Assembly (NCBI GenBank): GCA_017858255.1
Contig: JAFMBV010000015.1
Coordinates: forward strand, 1 to 54,138
Direction: 5' to 3'
DNA length: 54,138 bases
From: Bacteriovoracaceae bacterium
Lineage (GTDB): Bacteria; Bdellovibrionota; Bacteriovoracia; Bacteriovoracales; Bacteriovoracaceae
Part shown: in pieces, positions 34,080 to 43,674 of the stretch
Position numbering within the stretch: position 1 is the stretch's first letter
Layout: every line of letters begins with the position of its first letter
The notes under the pieces: generated by a model
The model's database searches: none
What the model was told of the DNA's origin: nothing
The model's input: the letters and a program-made list of their open reading frames with translations, nothing else
Translations under genes and position numbers: made by a program

Positions 34080-34901
34080 TTATAGTATATGAATAAGAAA
34101 ACTCGTTAGGAAATAATCAGAAATTAAAACCATAATCATTCCCCATACAACAGAAAGGTTAGTACCTTTACCAACTCCCTCTGCGCCTTTAGTAACGTTA
34201 AAGCCAAAATAGGTTCCAATACAGCCGATCATGAAACCAAAGAAGGTAGCCTTAATAAGACCCTGCCAAATATCAGATAAAAACATAAAACTTCCAAGTT
34301 TTGAAAGGTATATGGCCTCATCAATACTCAAGAACTTTGTCCCAACAATATAGGAGCCTACGTTTCCAATAAAAAGAAATATCGCTGAAAGCATAGGAAG
34401 AGAAATCGTTGCTGCAAAAATCCGGGGAACAGCAAGGTACTGAATACTATTTATCCCCATGACTTCTAAGGCATCAACCTGTTCTGTTACTTTCATCGAG
34501 CCAATCTGCGCGGTCATTGCTGCACCGGCGCGTCCTGCCACAATCAAACCAGTTAAAACTGGAGCCAGCTCCTTGGCCAAAGTTAAGGCCGTTACAGGAC
34601 CTACGAGTGAATCAACACTAATAAGCTTAAAACCAAAGTAGGTTTGATAGGCCATTACCATTCCCGTAAATGAGCCAGACAATAGAACGATAAAGATACT
34701 TTTATTTCCTACAAAATAGAGCTGCTCAAAATAAAGACGAAAACGAAAAGGAGGTCTAACGAACCAAAAGAAGGCCTTAAGCACAAAAGAAATGAAAGCG
34801 CCTAACCCCTCAAGATTTTCTAAAACCATTGCACCCAAAGATTCAATTGGCTTTAGAAAAAAGTTTTGCAGAGCAGTCCCTGATTTTGTCGTCATAGACA
34901 A
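34080..34901 (-). CDS. mlaE: MlaE-type lipid ABC transporter permease
   Basis: Inner-membrane permease of 273 aa with an amphipathic interface segment followed by about five transmembrane helices. The conserved loop ELAPVLTGLIVAGRAGAAMT and then QIGSMKVTEQVDALEVMGI (the EQ loop contacting MlaF) are unmistakable. It starts immediately after the alr stop, so the Mla genes are in one operon with alanine racemase, joining peptidoglycan precursor supply with outer-membrane lipid balance. Confidence 0.95.
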   Translation of the reverse strand: MSMTTKSGTALQNFFLKPIESLGAMVLENLEGLGAFISFVLKAFFWFVRPPFRFRLYFEQLYFVGNKSIFIVLLSGSFTGMVMAYQTYFGFKLISVDSLVGPVTALTLAKELAPVLTGLIVAGRAGAAMTAQIGSMKVTEQVDALEVMGINSIQYLAVPRIFAATISLPMLSAIFLFIGNVGSYIVGTKFLSIDEAIYLSKLGSFMFLSDIWQGLIKATFFGFMIGCIGTYFGFNVTKGAEGVGKGTNLSVVWGMIMVLISDYFLTSFLIHIL

Positions 34902-36038
34902 TTAGTCTATCTGATAGATTCTAGGAACGCGAGTTGTAAGCTGAATAACCAACTCATAAGGTAGAGTTTTTGTTTCACGGGCAAGTTCCATAAACATTTT
35001 TGAATCTCCATCCCATATCCAAAAATTCTCCCCCCGTTTAATATCGGTTCCCTTAGGGAAAAGAACATAGGTCATATCCATACAAACGCGGGCACAAACT
35101 TTTCCGGCCACACCTTTATGATATAAAGTCGCCCCCATGAATCTGGTGCTAATCCCATCGCCATAACCCAAGGCTATAATCGCAACAGTACCCGCTTGAG
35201 GACAAGGTGTTGAGCCATAACCAAGAGGATCACCCTTAGAAACATCGAAAACATTTAAGACTTTTGTTTTTAATTCCGAAATTATTTTGCCTTGCCACCA
35301 ACTCTTATCAACATGCTGAGGGGCCATGGAAGTTGCACCAAAGAGCATCAGACCTGGACGAATATGAGTTTCTTCTTTGCAAGATTCTTGCTCCAAAGCT
35401 CCAGAATTCGCGAGAGAAGTTCTCTCTAACTCTATTCCTGCACTTATAAATTGTTCTTTGAGTTCTTTAAATTTTTCTTTCTGGCCAATATTACGTTTAT
35501 TGGTACTCATCGGCATGGAAGCATTCGCAAGGTGACTCATTAGATGAAATATTTTACAGCGGTTTACTGCCTTTAGACTCTTTATTATCTCTTCCGACTT
35601 CTCCAAAGAGAGACCGAGCCGATTCATTCCCGTATTAAACTTTAGGCATAGTGGTAAGTTAGAGAATTTTGGATTATTTAATACTACGTCTAAATCATCA
35701 TTGTGACTGATCACAGGTATAAGCCGGTATTCAAGATATAGCTCTGAGAGTTCTGGTTGGAAAAACTGAAGGTCACTAAAAACATAAATTTCAAAAGGTA
35801 ATGATGAGAGATGGCGACGAAGGGTAATTGCCTCACCTAAAGTCGCAACTCCAAATTCCCTTACACCCAAATCATTAAAGGCATATTTAACAATCTCGAT
35901 AATGCCGTGGCCATAGCCATCAGCTTTCACCATAAAAAGAATATTATTTTCTTTGTAGCGCTTTTTAAGCGCCTCAAAATTTTCTTTTAATCTGTTTAGA
36001 TGAACAACAAGGTGACTACCAAGACGTGCTGGTTCCAT
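34902..36038 (-). CDS. alr: alanine racemase
   Basis: PLP enzyme making D-alanine for peptidoglycan. The PLP Lys is K38 in MVKADGYGHG; other marks are RPGLMLFG, GYGDGIS and DMTYVLF, with GYGS holding the likely catalytic Tyr. The length of 378 aa is normal. The ATG shares one base with the TAA of the upstream gene (TAATG), a tight coupling, and mlaE begins right after its stop. Confidence 0.94.
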   Translation of the reverse strand: MEPARLGSHLVVHLNRLKENFEALKKRYKENNILFMVKADGYGHGIIEIVKYAFNDLGVREFGVATLGEAITLRRHLSSLPFEIYVFSDLQFFQPELSELYLEYRLIPVISHNDDLDVVLNNPKFSNLPLCLKFNTGMNRLGLSLEKSEEIIKSLKAVNRCKIFHLMSHLANASMPMSTNKRNIGQKEKFKELKEQFISAGIELERTSLANSGALEQESCKEETHIRPGLMLFGATSMAPQHVDKSWWQGKIISELKTKVLNVFDVSKGDPLGYGSTPCPQAGTVAIIALGYGDGISTRFMGATLYHKGVAGKVCARVCMDMTYVLFPKGTDIKRGENFWIWDGDSKMFMELARETKTLPYELVIQLTTRVPRIYQID

Positions 36039-37576
36039 TACATGCTTTGGTCGTTACCGTGATGGTAAAATGACTTCTTCTTTGCAGGTGCAAGCGCAGG
36101 AGTCGATGTAGACTTACCGAGTTCTACCAATGTTTTCACTGGCTCCCCGACAAGTCTTTCAATGGCCTGAGGGGCCATGGGTACAATTCTTACGTCAGGC
36201 TTTAAACTGGCACCCAACACGACATCTGCATCCTCAAAGTAACGCCAAAAAGGATAGCGTAAGCAATAATTTTTTATCTGAGCTAAGTCGTTATCAAGGT
36301 TATCTTTTTCGATAAGAAGAAAAGTGTGGCGTGTATCGTGATGAAAACAACGAAAGCTTATTCCCTTCTGCGTTTCGAGTCCGGCCACAAAGTCTTGATA
36401 AAACTTTTTCCAATAAAAGCGCATCCCCTCTTGGCCCAAAGCTCTTTCAACAAGTATGCTGAAATCGATTCCAACTAGACAGAAACGATCATATCCACCC
36501 TGAACCCTAGATTCAGGAATGCTTCCAAATTTAATTTCATCCAAGATATTATAAAGTTCCCAAGACTGCCCTCGACTAGAAGAGAGACCTTCTTCGTTAT
36601 GTGAGCGCCAGCCAAAATAACAGTAGTAGCCAGAGAGGTAGCGTTCAAAAGATTCCCAGTCAAAATTGGCCAAAAAGTCTTCTCCCTCTACTCTGATAAA
36701 AATCATCATATCAGGCTCTTCTCTACGCCCCCTGATAAGGAGAGACATGAGTTCGCCGCCCATAATTTCTAAACAAATTTGAGAGGCCATATTTTGAGCA
36801 AAAAACTCAATACCTTTTGGACAAGTTTTACCAAGCCATAAAGAAGGAATATCCACGTATTTATCAAATTGAAACTTTGGAGAAATTAACTTTTGACCAG
36901 ATGGAGACAATTCTAAAAAAGTAAAAGAGCGCAACTCTTTTACTTGAGAGAAAACCCTTGCAACTGCTGTTTGAAAATCTTCAGCGTCTTTTTCAACCTC
37001 AAGTCTTCCTTGAAGACTTTTAAGATAAGACTGATAAAAAGTTTTTTCCTTAAGCTCTTCTGTCTTTTTAACAATATGAGTGAGTTTGCCATCAAGCTGT
37101 TCCTCGGCTTCCCAAGCTGATTGAGCGCGCGATTGCCAACTTTGATAACTATTAAACCTTTTTAAAACGCCCTTAACTTGGCCTGTTAGGCTTATGCGGC
37201 TATCAATATAACCAAGATTTAAAATGTCATAAGTAGAATAAAGAAGTGGCGAGCTGTCCCCATCAAAATAAAAGGACACTGGCATTTCTTGATTTTTAAC
37301 CTTGGGGTGTTCTTTAAAAAGATAGTTCCCCTCACTCATTAACTTCACATCAACTAAAGCAAGGTGAGGAGTCTCCTTAAGAGTCTCACTCCAAAACTGT
37401 GCGAGATCGGTACAAACATAGGGGTGAACACCAACTTTTTTGAATATATCAGAAAGCTGCTTACCCATCTTTAAGTCACTACAGAGGATGGCCACGACAA
37501 CATTCTGTTGGTCTTCTTTTAGGTATGAGGAAGATGTTAGTTTGGTGTGAGTCGTCATAGGGCTAAATCTATCCAT
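36038..37576 (-). CDS. receiver-like and degenerate-GGDEF-like signalling protein
   Basis: A 512-aa soluble protein. Residues about 20-130 look like a receiver domain (VVVAILCSDLKMGKQLSDIF, then LALVDVKL, where the Asp could be the phosphosite). A coiled coil follows near 150-190, then a possible GAF-like region. The last 150 residues (FCLVGIDFSILVERALG, then FRCFHHDTRHTFLLIE) have the strand pattern of a GGDEF domain without GGDEF or an I-site, so it would not be a cyclase. This is my pattern reading and could be wrong. The start is ATG 37576 with AAGGA 8 nt upstream, in preference to TTG 37594. It is coupled to alr. Confidence 0.65.
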   Translation of the reverse strand: MDRFSPMTTHTKLTSSSYLKEDQQNVVVAILCSDLKMGKQLSDIFKKVGVHPYVCTDLAQFWSETLKETPHLALVDVKLMSEGNYLFKEHPKVKNQEMPVSFYFDGDSSPLLYSTYDILNLGYIDSRISLTGQVKGVLKRFNSYQSWQSRAQSAWEAEEQLDGKLTHIVKKTEELKEKTFYQSYLKSLQGRLEVEKDAEDFQTAVARVFSQVKELRSFTFLELSPSGQKLISPKFQFDKYVDIPSLWLGKTCPKGIEFFAQNMASQICLEIMGGELMSLLIRGRREEPDMMIFIRVEGEDFLANFDWESFERYLSGYYCYFGWRSHNEEGLSSSRGQSWELYNILDEIKFGSIPESRVQGGYDRFCLVGIDFSILVERALGQEGMRFYWKKFYQDFVAGLETQKGISFRCFHHDTRHTFLLIEKDNLDNDLAQIKNYCLRYPFWRYFEDADVVLGASLKPDVRIVPMAPQAIERLVGEPVKTLVELGKSTSTPALAPAKKKSFYHHGNDQSM

Positions 37577-37641
37577 AATTTTTTTCCTTGGCAAAGCCTT
37601 CTTGGCCTACTCCGTCTTAATTATGCCTTAAGTGGGTTCTT

Positions 37642-38166
37642 TTAGTCCATTAAGCCTTGAACCTTGTATTTTTTGCAAAATTCACGAAGCTTTGGCCACT
37701 CACTGTCACCTGATAGTTGATATTTAGCCTGCTCATAGTCCGCTAACCTACTCTCATAGAGCTTATAAAAAGCCTCTTTTCCTTCGGCGACAAGAGGCCG
37801 ATTGGAATCTCCAGAAACCCTATCCCAACAGATCTCAACAGGCGTTTCCACCCATATTCCTTGGTGAGAATTTGATTCTTCCAAAATTTTCCTATTTTCG
37901 GGATGAAAGGCCCCTCCACCTAGAGAGAGCAGCAAGTGTCCTTCTTTAGACTCACTGCACAAATCACTAAGGGCTTTTGATTCCTCAAGGCGAAACTGGG
38001 TAAATCCAACCTTTTGAATCCAATCCCCCAGGTTATCCGGCCTGCACCCAACTCTTTGTGAAATTATGTGATCGAGATCTTTCGTTTTTCCAGGAAATTC
38101 ATGACGCCAAAAATCGGCTAAGCTCGACTTTCCTGCTCCCATAAATCCAACAATATAAACAATCAC
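37642..38166 (-). CDS. aroK: shikimate kinase
   Basis: Phosphorylates shikimate at the 3-position in aromatic amino acid synthesis. The P-loop GFMGAGKSS is followed by TKDLDHII (substrate Asp), FRLEESKAL (Arg/Glu), LSLGGGAF and the lid segment SNRPLV. The length of 174 aa fits. No other aro gene is adjacent. It is divergent from yceD, and its stop lies 65 nt upstream of the receiver-like gene start. Confidence 0.92.
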   Translation of the reverse strand: MIVYIVGFMGAGKSSLADFWRHEFPGKTKDLDHIISQRVGCRPDNLGDWIQKVGFTQFRLEESKALSDLCSESKEGHLLLSLGGGAFHPENRKILEESNSHQGIWVETPVEICWDRVSGDSNRPLVAEGKEAFYKLYESRLADYEQAKYQLSGDSEWPKLREFCKKYKVQGLMD

Positions 38167-38256
38167 AAATCCCCCACACTCCTATAATAATAACAACAAG
38201 CTAGACATTATGGCACTTTTTTAGCTAATCAAGGGTCTGCATATTTAGAGGAAGTT

Positions 38257-38829
38257 ATGATTGTAAAACCAATTTTAGAAGAAATTAAAAACGTTATAAA
38301 GCTAGGTCATTATATTTTTGATGAAACTGCTAAATATGAACTTAAAGAGTCATGCGCCTGGGTTCAGGATTTATTTAACGAGCTTGAAGAAGAAGTTGAT
38401 CGCGAGGAAGCCGATTATGAAAAGGGCGCAATTAGTTGTGAACTTTCCTTAAAAAGGAAGTCCGGCAAACCATTTGCAGACCACCTTTTAATAAGAGGAA
38501 ATATTAAAGCAAAATATATGGCACCGTGTATTAAGTGCCTAAAGCTAACGCATCAGTCCGTAGATGCCGATTTTCAAGTTTGCTTTATTCCTCAACATTT
38601 AGAAAATGAGCCTGAATTTGAAGAGTTAGATGATATATTTACTGAAAATGAAGAGTTTGACCTCTACTTTCACCAAAAGGGTGATGCGGACATTGCAGAA
38701 ATGGTCCACGAGAATCTCTTTATTAACATAGAACATTTTCCTCTCCACGATGAGAATTGTTTAGGGCTATGCACGGAGTGTGGACAAGACCTTAATGAAG
38801 GGACCTGCAAGCACCAACCTGCTCAGTAA
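38257..38829 (+). CDS. yceD: DUF177/YceD family protein
   Basis: A 190-aa acidic protein encoded before ribosomal protein L32, as in most bacteria; the family is linked to 23S rRNA maturation. The core KAKYMAPCIKCLKLTHQSVDAD and the C-terminal C-LGLCTECGQDLNEGTC motif (metal-binding Cys set) are typical. RBS GAGGAAG lies before the ATG. rpmF follows after 123 nt and has its own promoter-like site. Confidence 0.9.
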   Translation: MIVKPILEEIKNVIKLGHYIFDETAKYELKESCAWVQDLFNELEEEVDREEADYEKGAISCELSLKRKSGKPFADHLLIRGNIKAKYMAPCIKCLKLTHQSVDADFQVCFIPQHLENEPEFEELDDIFTENEEFDLYFHQKGDADIAEMVHENLFINIEHFPLHDENCLGLCTECGQDLNEGTCKHQPAQ

Positions 38830-38868
38830 ATTTAAGCGCCTGAAAATAGGTAAAATTGTAAAAAAAGC

Positions 38869-38899
38869 TTGTCGTTGCCGCGGTATTTTAGTAAATACC
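38869..38899 (+). promoter_or_regulatory. rpmF promoter overlapped by a palindrome
   Basis: TTGTCG (38869-38874), a 17-nt spacer and TAAATA (38892-38897). A perfect palindrome GGTATTT-TAGT-AAATACC (38882-38899) covers the -10 and looks like a repressor site, or a transcript hairpin. Confidence 0.5.
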
Positions 38900-38952
38900 T
38901 AAAGCTAAACGCCAAAACTAATTGTTAAAAGTTGTAAATACCGGAGTCGGAA

Positions 38953-39165
38953 ATGGCCGTACCTAAGAAAAAAACATCAGTATCTCGTAAAGGCTTAAGA
39001 AGAGCTGGTCAGCACCACAAATTATACCGCAAGCATCCAATGTCTTGTTCAAACTGTGGTTCACATGTTCTTCCTCATACTGTTTGTCCTGCTTGTGGAC
39101 ATTACAAAGGGAAAGAGTATTTAGCTGTTAAAGTTGCTCAAGAAGAAGGCGAAGCTGAGGAGTAA
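38953..39165 (+). CDS. rpmF: 50S ribosomal protein L32
   Basis: A 70-aa large-subunit protein. MAVPKKKTSVSRKGLRRAGQ is the standard opening; CSNCG and CPACG make the four-Cys zinc ribbon. An acidic tail (EEGEAEE) ends it. A strong terminator follows, and plsX, usually next in the rpmF-plsX-fabH order, is missing here. Confidence 0.97.
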   Translation: MAVPKKKTSVSRKGLRRAGQHHKLYRKHPMSCSNCGSHVLPHTVCPACGHYKGKEYLAVKVAQEEGEAEE

Positions 39166-39235
39166 TTCCTCTTTCCTTCACTTAGTCTTGTCAAACCTTA
39201 TCAAGTCAATTTGAATACTTTAGCTAATATAAATC

Positions 39236-39262
39236 AGCCTCTCATGTAGAGGCTTTTTTTTT
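39236..39262 (+). terminator. Rho-independent terminator after rpmF
   Basis: AGCCTCT (39236-39242), loop CATGT, AGAGGCT (39248-39254), then a run of nine T. It separates rpmF from the fab cluster. Confidence 0.93.
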
Positions 39263-39283
39263 ATGCTCAATAAGGAATAATTT

Positions 39284-40276
39284 ATGAGATCCAAAATATT
39301 AGGAACAGGTATTTACCTTCCAGAAAAAGTGATGACGAATATTGATCTGGAGAAAATAGTCGATACCAACGACCAGTGGATCTATGAAAGAACCGGTATT
39401 AGGGCCCGTCGTATTTGTAATCCAGAAGGCGGAGAATTCCCCACAGATATGGCTGAGAGAGCAGCATGGCAAGCTCTACAAGCAGCAAAGCTTGAGCCAA
39501 ATGATATCGACATGATTATCTTCGCGTCAGTTACGCCGGATTATAAGCTTCCTAACTCTGCCTCTGTCCTTCAGCAAAAACTTGGCATGACTAATAAATG
39601 TACCGCTTTTGATATCGCTACGGCCTGTTCGGGTTTCGTTTATGGCGTCAACATGGCCAATAGTTTTATACAAACAGGAATGGCAAAAAATGTTTTAGTC
39701 GTTGGCTCGGAGATGCTCTCGCGAGAGATTGATTGGACAGATCGCACGATCTGTATTCTTTTTGGCGACGGCTGTGGTTGTGCCATAGTCGGACAATCCG
39801 AAGATGGCGAAGGCTCTGAAATTTTGGCCACTCATCTTGGTGCTGATGGCTCTGGTAAAGAGTTCTTTGATCAACCAGTTGGTGGCGCAGTAACTCCCAT
39901 TAAAGAACACCATCTAAAAGAGGGCACTCATTTTATGCGCATGAAAGGTGGCGAGATGTTTAAAGTCGCTACCAGAACTCTAGCTGATAATGCAAAGGTT
40001 TGCCTCGAGAAAGCAGGTCTTTCTTTAGAAGATATTGACTGGGTCGTTCCTCATCAAGCCAACTATAGAATTATAGAAACCACGGCGAAGCTTCTTAAGC
40101 TTCCTATGGAAAAAATGATTATTAATATTGAAAACTACGGCAACACTTCAGCTGCTACTGTACCTATCGCCTTTCACGAGGCAATTGCAGATGGAAGAAT
40201 CAAAAGAGGAGATATTGTTCTCTTTGATGCTTTCGGTGCGGGCCTAACATTTGGTGCAACACTCTTTCGCTACTAA
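39284..40276 (+). CDS. fabH: beta-ketoacyl-ACP synthase III
   Basis: Starts fatty acid synthesis by condensing an acyl-CoA primer with malonyl-ACP. The catalytic triad is visible: Cys in TACSGFVYG, His in VPHQANYRI and Asn in NYGNTSAATVP. The length of 330 aa is typical. It is first in a fabH-fabD-fabG-acpP run placed 22 nt after the rpmF terminator, so read-through or a promoter inside the preceding gap is needed for its expression. Confidence 0.96.
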   Translation: MRSKILGTGIYLPEKVMTNIDLEKIVDTNDQWIYERTGIRARRICNPEGGEFPTDMAERAAWQALQAAKLEPNDIDMIIFASVTPDYKLPNSASVLQQKLGMTNKCTAFDIATACSGFVYGVNMANSFIQTGMAKNVLVVGSEMLSREIDWTDRTICILFGDGCGCAIVGQSEDGEGSEILATHLGADGSGKEFFDQPVGGAVTPIKEHHLKEGTHFMRMKGGEMFKVATRTLADNAKVCLEKAGLSLEDIDWVVPHQANYRIIETTAKLLKLPMEKMIINIENYGNTSAATVPIAFHEAIADGRIKRGDIVLFDAFGAGLTFGATLFRY

Positions 40277-40295
40277 TAAGAAAGGAGACAGTCCT

Positions 40296-41249
40296 ATGGT
40301 TAAATCAGTAACTTTAGTCTTTCCCGGTCAAGGTGCTCAGTATGTGGGTATGGGAAAAGCTCTCGAAAACCAACCTTCTTTTGAATTTCTAAACAAGGCA
40401 AATCAGTCCCTTGGCTTCGACCTAAAGACAATGATGCTTGAAGGCCCGGACGAGGAACTTAAAATGACGGCCAATACTCAGCCGGCCATCCTCACTCACT
40501 CTGTCGCTCTCTTTGATAAAGTTTCGGAAGTTCTCCTTAATAAGGGAATTAAAATTGACCGTGTTCTTGGTCACTCTGTTGGCGAGTACGCGGCCCTAGT
40601 CGCCGCCAAATGCCTTAGCTTTGAAGATGCCGTAAAAGCCGTTAATCTTCGCGGCACCTATATGCAAGAAGCTGTTCCTGCGGGCAAAGGCAAGATGATC
40701 GCCGTTATGAAAGTTCCAATGGAAAAAATACAAGAGTGCTGTAAAGCTGTCTCCCAAGATGGCAACGAAGTTATGGCCGCTAATTTCAACGAGCCCAATC
40801 AAACAGTAATCTCAGGCCACGCAGAAGCTTGTGACCGTGCCGTTAAATGGTTTGAAGAAAATATTGAAGATGCTTATCGCTGTGTTGAGCTAAACGTCTC
40901 TGCTCCCTTTCATTCTTCTTTAATGAAGCCTGCAAGAGAGAAACTTGCTGAGCATTTAAACACAATTGAGTTTCGTCCGACATTCGTTCCTTATGTGGCA
41001 AATATTGACGCTAAAGAATATCCTGCTGATACCAGTGGTGATGTAGTGAAAAAAAACCTGATCGAACAAGTTGATGGCTCAGTTCGCTGGACCCAAAGTA
41101 TTGCGGCCCTCCCGGATGATACAGTCTGCATTGAGGTCGGCCCTGGTCGTGTTCTTATGGGACTAATCAGGAAGATCAATAGAAACATTAAGGTCATCTC
41201 TTTAGATAAAGAGGGAGCCTTTGAAGAACTCTTGGAGGTTCTGTCGTGA
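40296..41249 (+). CDS. fabD: malonyl-CoA:ACP transacylase
   Basis: Loads malonyl groups on acyl carrier protein. [13 protein letters not shown] opens the protein; the nucleophile Ser is in [10 protein letters not shown] and the catalytic His in SAPFHSSLM. 317 aa. The start is ATG 40296 with AAAGGAG 8 nt upstream; a longer frame to 40251 would overlap fabH and is rejected. The stop overlaps the fabG start (GTGA). Confidence 0.96.
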   Translation: MVKSVTLVFPGQGAQYVGMGKALENQPSFEFLNKANQSLGFDLKTMMLEGPDEELKMTANTQPAILTHSVALFDKVSEVLLNKGIKIDRVLGHSVGEYAALVAAKCLSFEDAVKAVNLRGTYMQEAVPAGKGKMIAVMKVPMEKIQECCKAVSQDGNEVMAANFNEPNQTVISGHAEACDRAVKWFEENIEDAYRCVELNVSAPFHSSLMKPAREKLAEHLNTIEFRPTFVPYVANIDAKEYPADTSGDVVKKNLIEQVDGSVRWTQSIAALPDDTVCIEVGPGRVLMGLIRKINRNIKVISLDKEGAFEELLEVLS

Positions 41250-42010
41250 AAGCCAATTTTTCAGATCTATCAGGAAAAAGAATCCTCGTAACTGGGGCCA
41301 CTCGCGGCATTGGTCGTGCCATTGCTGAGAGCTTGGCCGAACAAGGCGCCCATGTGATTTTTAATTACCGGGAAGGTAAGGAAGAAGTTGCCAAAGAAAT
41401 GGGAGAGCACCTTAAGGTCATTGGAGCCTCCGCTGCAACTGCCGTTATGTTTGATGTTACTAATACTCCACAAATTAAAGAGGCACTTGATAGTTTCGCT
41501 AAGGAGCATGGCGTAATAGAGGGCCTTGTTAATAATGCAGGTATCTCAAGAGACCAACTGGTTCTTAGGATGAAAGAAGAAGATGTCTCAGCAACACTAG
41601 ACACCAACTTAAAGGGCGCCATAATGGTAAGCCAGGCCCTAAGTCGTGGATTTCTAAGGGCTGAAAATGCGAGTGTTGTAAATATTTCCTCGATAGTTGG
41701 ACTTATGGGAAATGCAGGGCAAATTGCCTACGCTGCTTCCAAGGCCGGCATGATTGGACTAACCAAATCCTTGGCAAAAGAGCTCGGCGCTAAAAATGTA
41801 CGCTGTAATGCTATTTGCCCAGGCTTTATTGATACCGATATGACCGATAACTTAAAAGAGGAAACAAAAGAGGGATATCTCTCTGGAATTCCTATGAAAC
41901 GCTTTGGAACAACGCAAGAAGTCGCGAACCTCGTAAACTTCTTGCTAAGCAATGCCAGTTCTTATATTACTGGTGAAACTATCAAAATTGACGGTGGACT
42001 TTATATTTAG
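41246..42010 (+). CDS. fabG: 3-oxoacyl-ACP reductase
   Basis: NADPH-dependent short-chain dehydrogenase of 254 aa that reduces 3-oxoacyl-ACP. [12 protein letters not shown] is the cofactor motif, NNAG follows, and the Ser-Tyr-Lys triad appears in NISSIVG and YAASKAG. It starts with GTG at 41246 inside the fabD stop (4-nt overlap), with GGAGG (41233-41237) 8 nt before it. acpP follows after 49 nt. Confidence 0.96.
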   Translation: MKANFSDLSGKRILVTGATRGIGRAIAESLAEQGAHVIFNYREGKEEVAKEMGEHLKVIGASAATAVMFDVTNTPQIKEALDSFAKEHGVIEGLVNNAGISRDQLVLRMKEEDVSATLDTNLKGAIMVSQALSRGFLRAENASVVNISSIVGLMGNAGQIAYAASKAGMIGLTKSLAKELGAKNVRCNAICPGFIDTDMTDNLKEETKEGYLSGIPMKRFGTTQEVANLVNFLLSNASSYITGETIKIDGGLYI

Positions 42011-42059
42011 AATTGAAAAATTCATATAAGATTTTTGGTAATACAGTAGGAGAAATCAA

Positions 42060-42284
42060 ATGGAAGAAAAAGTCATCAAGCTTATCAGTGATGCCACAAA
42101 AGTAGACATGGGAAAAATTACAACAGACACAAGCTTTGTTGATGATCTAAACCTTGACTCGCTCGACATCGTTGAACTAATGATGAAGATGGAAGATGAA
42201 TTTGGAATTGAAATTCCAGAGGAAGATGCTGAAGGCCTTAAGAAGGTCAGCGACGTCGTCAAATATCTCGACTCAAAACAATAA
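42060..42284 (+). CDS. acpP: acyl carrier protein
   Basis: A 74-aa acidic helical carrier. The phosphopantetheine Ser is in LNLDSLDIVELMMKME, and FGIEIPEEDAE is the usual helix III segment. AGGAG is 8 nt before the ATG. It ends at a very strong terminator, so fabF is a separate unit or read through. Confidence 0.97.
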   Translation: MEEKVIKLISDATKVDMGKITTDTSFVDDLNLDSLDIVELMMKMEDEFGIEIPEEDAEGLKKVSDVVKYLDSKQ

Positions 42285-42290
42285 TCGAGA

Positions 42291-42313
42291 GCCCCGCAAG
42301 GGGCTTTTTTTTT
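42291..42313 (+). terminator. Rho-independent terminator after acpP
   Basis: GCCCC (42291-42295), loop GCAA, GGGGC (42300-42304), then nine T. A GNRA-type tetraloop makes it particularly stable. Confidence 0.93.
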
Positions 42314-42413
42314 AAGATCTTTTTTTTAGATCCTATTATTTAACCGCCCTTAAGTTGTTTTATGTGAGGAAAAGGGACTTTACCTAAATAATACAAATGG
42401 AGTGTTGGTTATT

Positions 42414-43673
42414 ATGAAAGAATTAAAAAGAGTGGCCATTACCGGATTGGGTATTTCTTGTGGGCTAGGCCAAAACTTAAAAGAAGTATGGGCAAATGCT
42501 ATCGAGGGGAAACCTGGTGTCTCGCTCATAGAACAACTCAATACAGAAAATCTTGCGGTAAAAATCGCAGGTGAAGTCAAAAACTTTCAACTTTCAAACG
42601 ACATTCTTCCAGAGAAAGAGCATGCTCGTTATGACCGTTTTATACACCTTGGTCTTCACTCAACAGATGAAGCTATTAAAGATGCAGGTTTTGAGAGAAA
42701 GGACTGGAAAGGCTACGATCCAAAAAAGGTCGGCTGCATTCTAGGTGTCGGAATGGGAGGCTTTCCCTTTATTGAAGCTCAGCACAGTATTTACCTTGAG
42801 CGAGGCCCGAGAAGAGTTTCTCCTTTTTTCATTCCTTCTATTATTCCAAATATGGCCTCTGGTTTAATTACGATTCAATACGATATGAAAGGCATAAATT
42901 ATACTATCGCTAGTGCCTGTGCATCTGCAGCTCATGCCATTTCTACAGCAGCGATGGAAATTCAAACAGGTCGCCACGAAGTTATGATCACTGGTGGTAC
43001 CGAGTCCGTTCTTTCCGATATGACGATAATGGGTTTTGCCAATATGAAAGCTCTTTCTCGTCGTAATGACGAACCAGAAAAAGCCTCACGTCCCTTTGAT
43101 CTAGGACGGGACGGTTTCATCATGGGTGAAGGCGCCGGCATAATTGTTCTTGAAGATTATGATAAGGCGAAGGCCCGCGGAGCCAAGATTTACGCCGAGG
43201 TTGTAGGCCACGGTTCAAGCTCGGATGCTTATCATATCACTGCTCCTCATCCTGAAGGACTAGGCGCTTTTGAATGTATGAAAGCTTCTCTTGAAATGGC
43301 AGATATTAAGCCGGAGCAAGTAGGTTATATTAATGCTCACGGAACATCGACTCCTCTTGGAGATATTGGTGAAACCAATGCTATAAAAAAGGCCTTTGGC
43401 GATCATGCCTATAATCTTCACGTAAGCTCTACGAAATCAATGACCGGCCACCTCTTAGGTGCTGCGGGTGGAATTGAGTCTGTCTTTTGTGCGATGGCCT
43501 TGCATACAGGAGACCTTCCTCCAACAATTAATTTAGACAATCAAGATCCTGAATGTGATCTCAATTATATTGCCAACAAATCCATCAAAAAACAGGTGGA
43601 CTACGCTTTGAATAATTCGTTTGGCTTTGGCGGAACAAACTGTTCACTGATTCTCAAAAGAGAAGGAGTTTAA
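42414..43673 (+). CDS. fabF: beta-ketoacyl-ACP synthase II
   Basis: Chain-elongating condensing enzyme, 419 aa. The Cys-His-His triad is in [18 protein letters not shown] and [12 protein letters not shown], and the C-terminus has [10 protein letters not shown]. Start ATG 42414 is preferred over TTG 42402, which sits only 2 nt after the GGAG. glyA begins one base after its stop. Confidence 0.95.
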   Translation: MKELKRVAITGLGISCGLGQNLKEVWANAIEGKPGVSLIEQLNTENLAVKIAGEVKNFQLSNDILPEKEHARYDRFIHLGLHSTDEAIKDAGFERKDWKGYDPKKVGCILGVGMGGFPFIEAQHSIYLERGPRRVSPFFIPSIIPNMASGLITIQYDMKGINYTIASACASAAHAISTAAMEIQTGRHEVMITGGTESVLSDMTIMGFANMKALSRRNDEPEKASRPFDLGRDGFIMGEGAGIIVLEDYDKAKARGAKIYAEVVGHGSSSDAYHITAPHPEGLGAFECMKASLEMADIKPEQVGYINAHGTSTPLGDIGETNAIKKAFGDHAYNLHVSSTKSMTGHLLGAAGGIESVFCAMALHTGDLPPTINLDNQDPECDLNYIANKSIKKQVDYALNNSFGFGGTNCSLILKREGV

Positions 43674-43674
43674 A

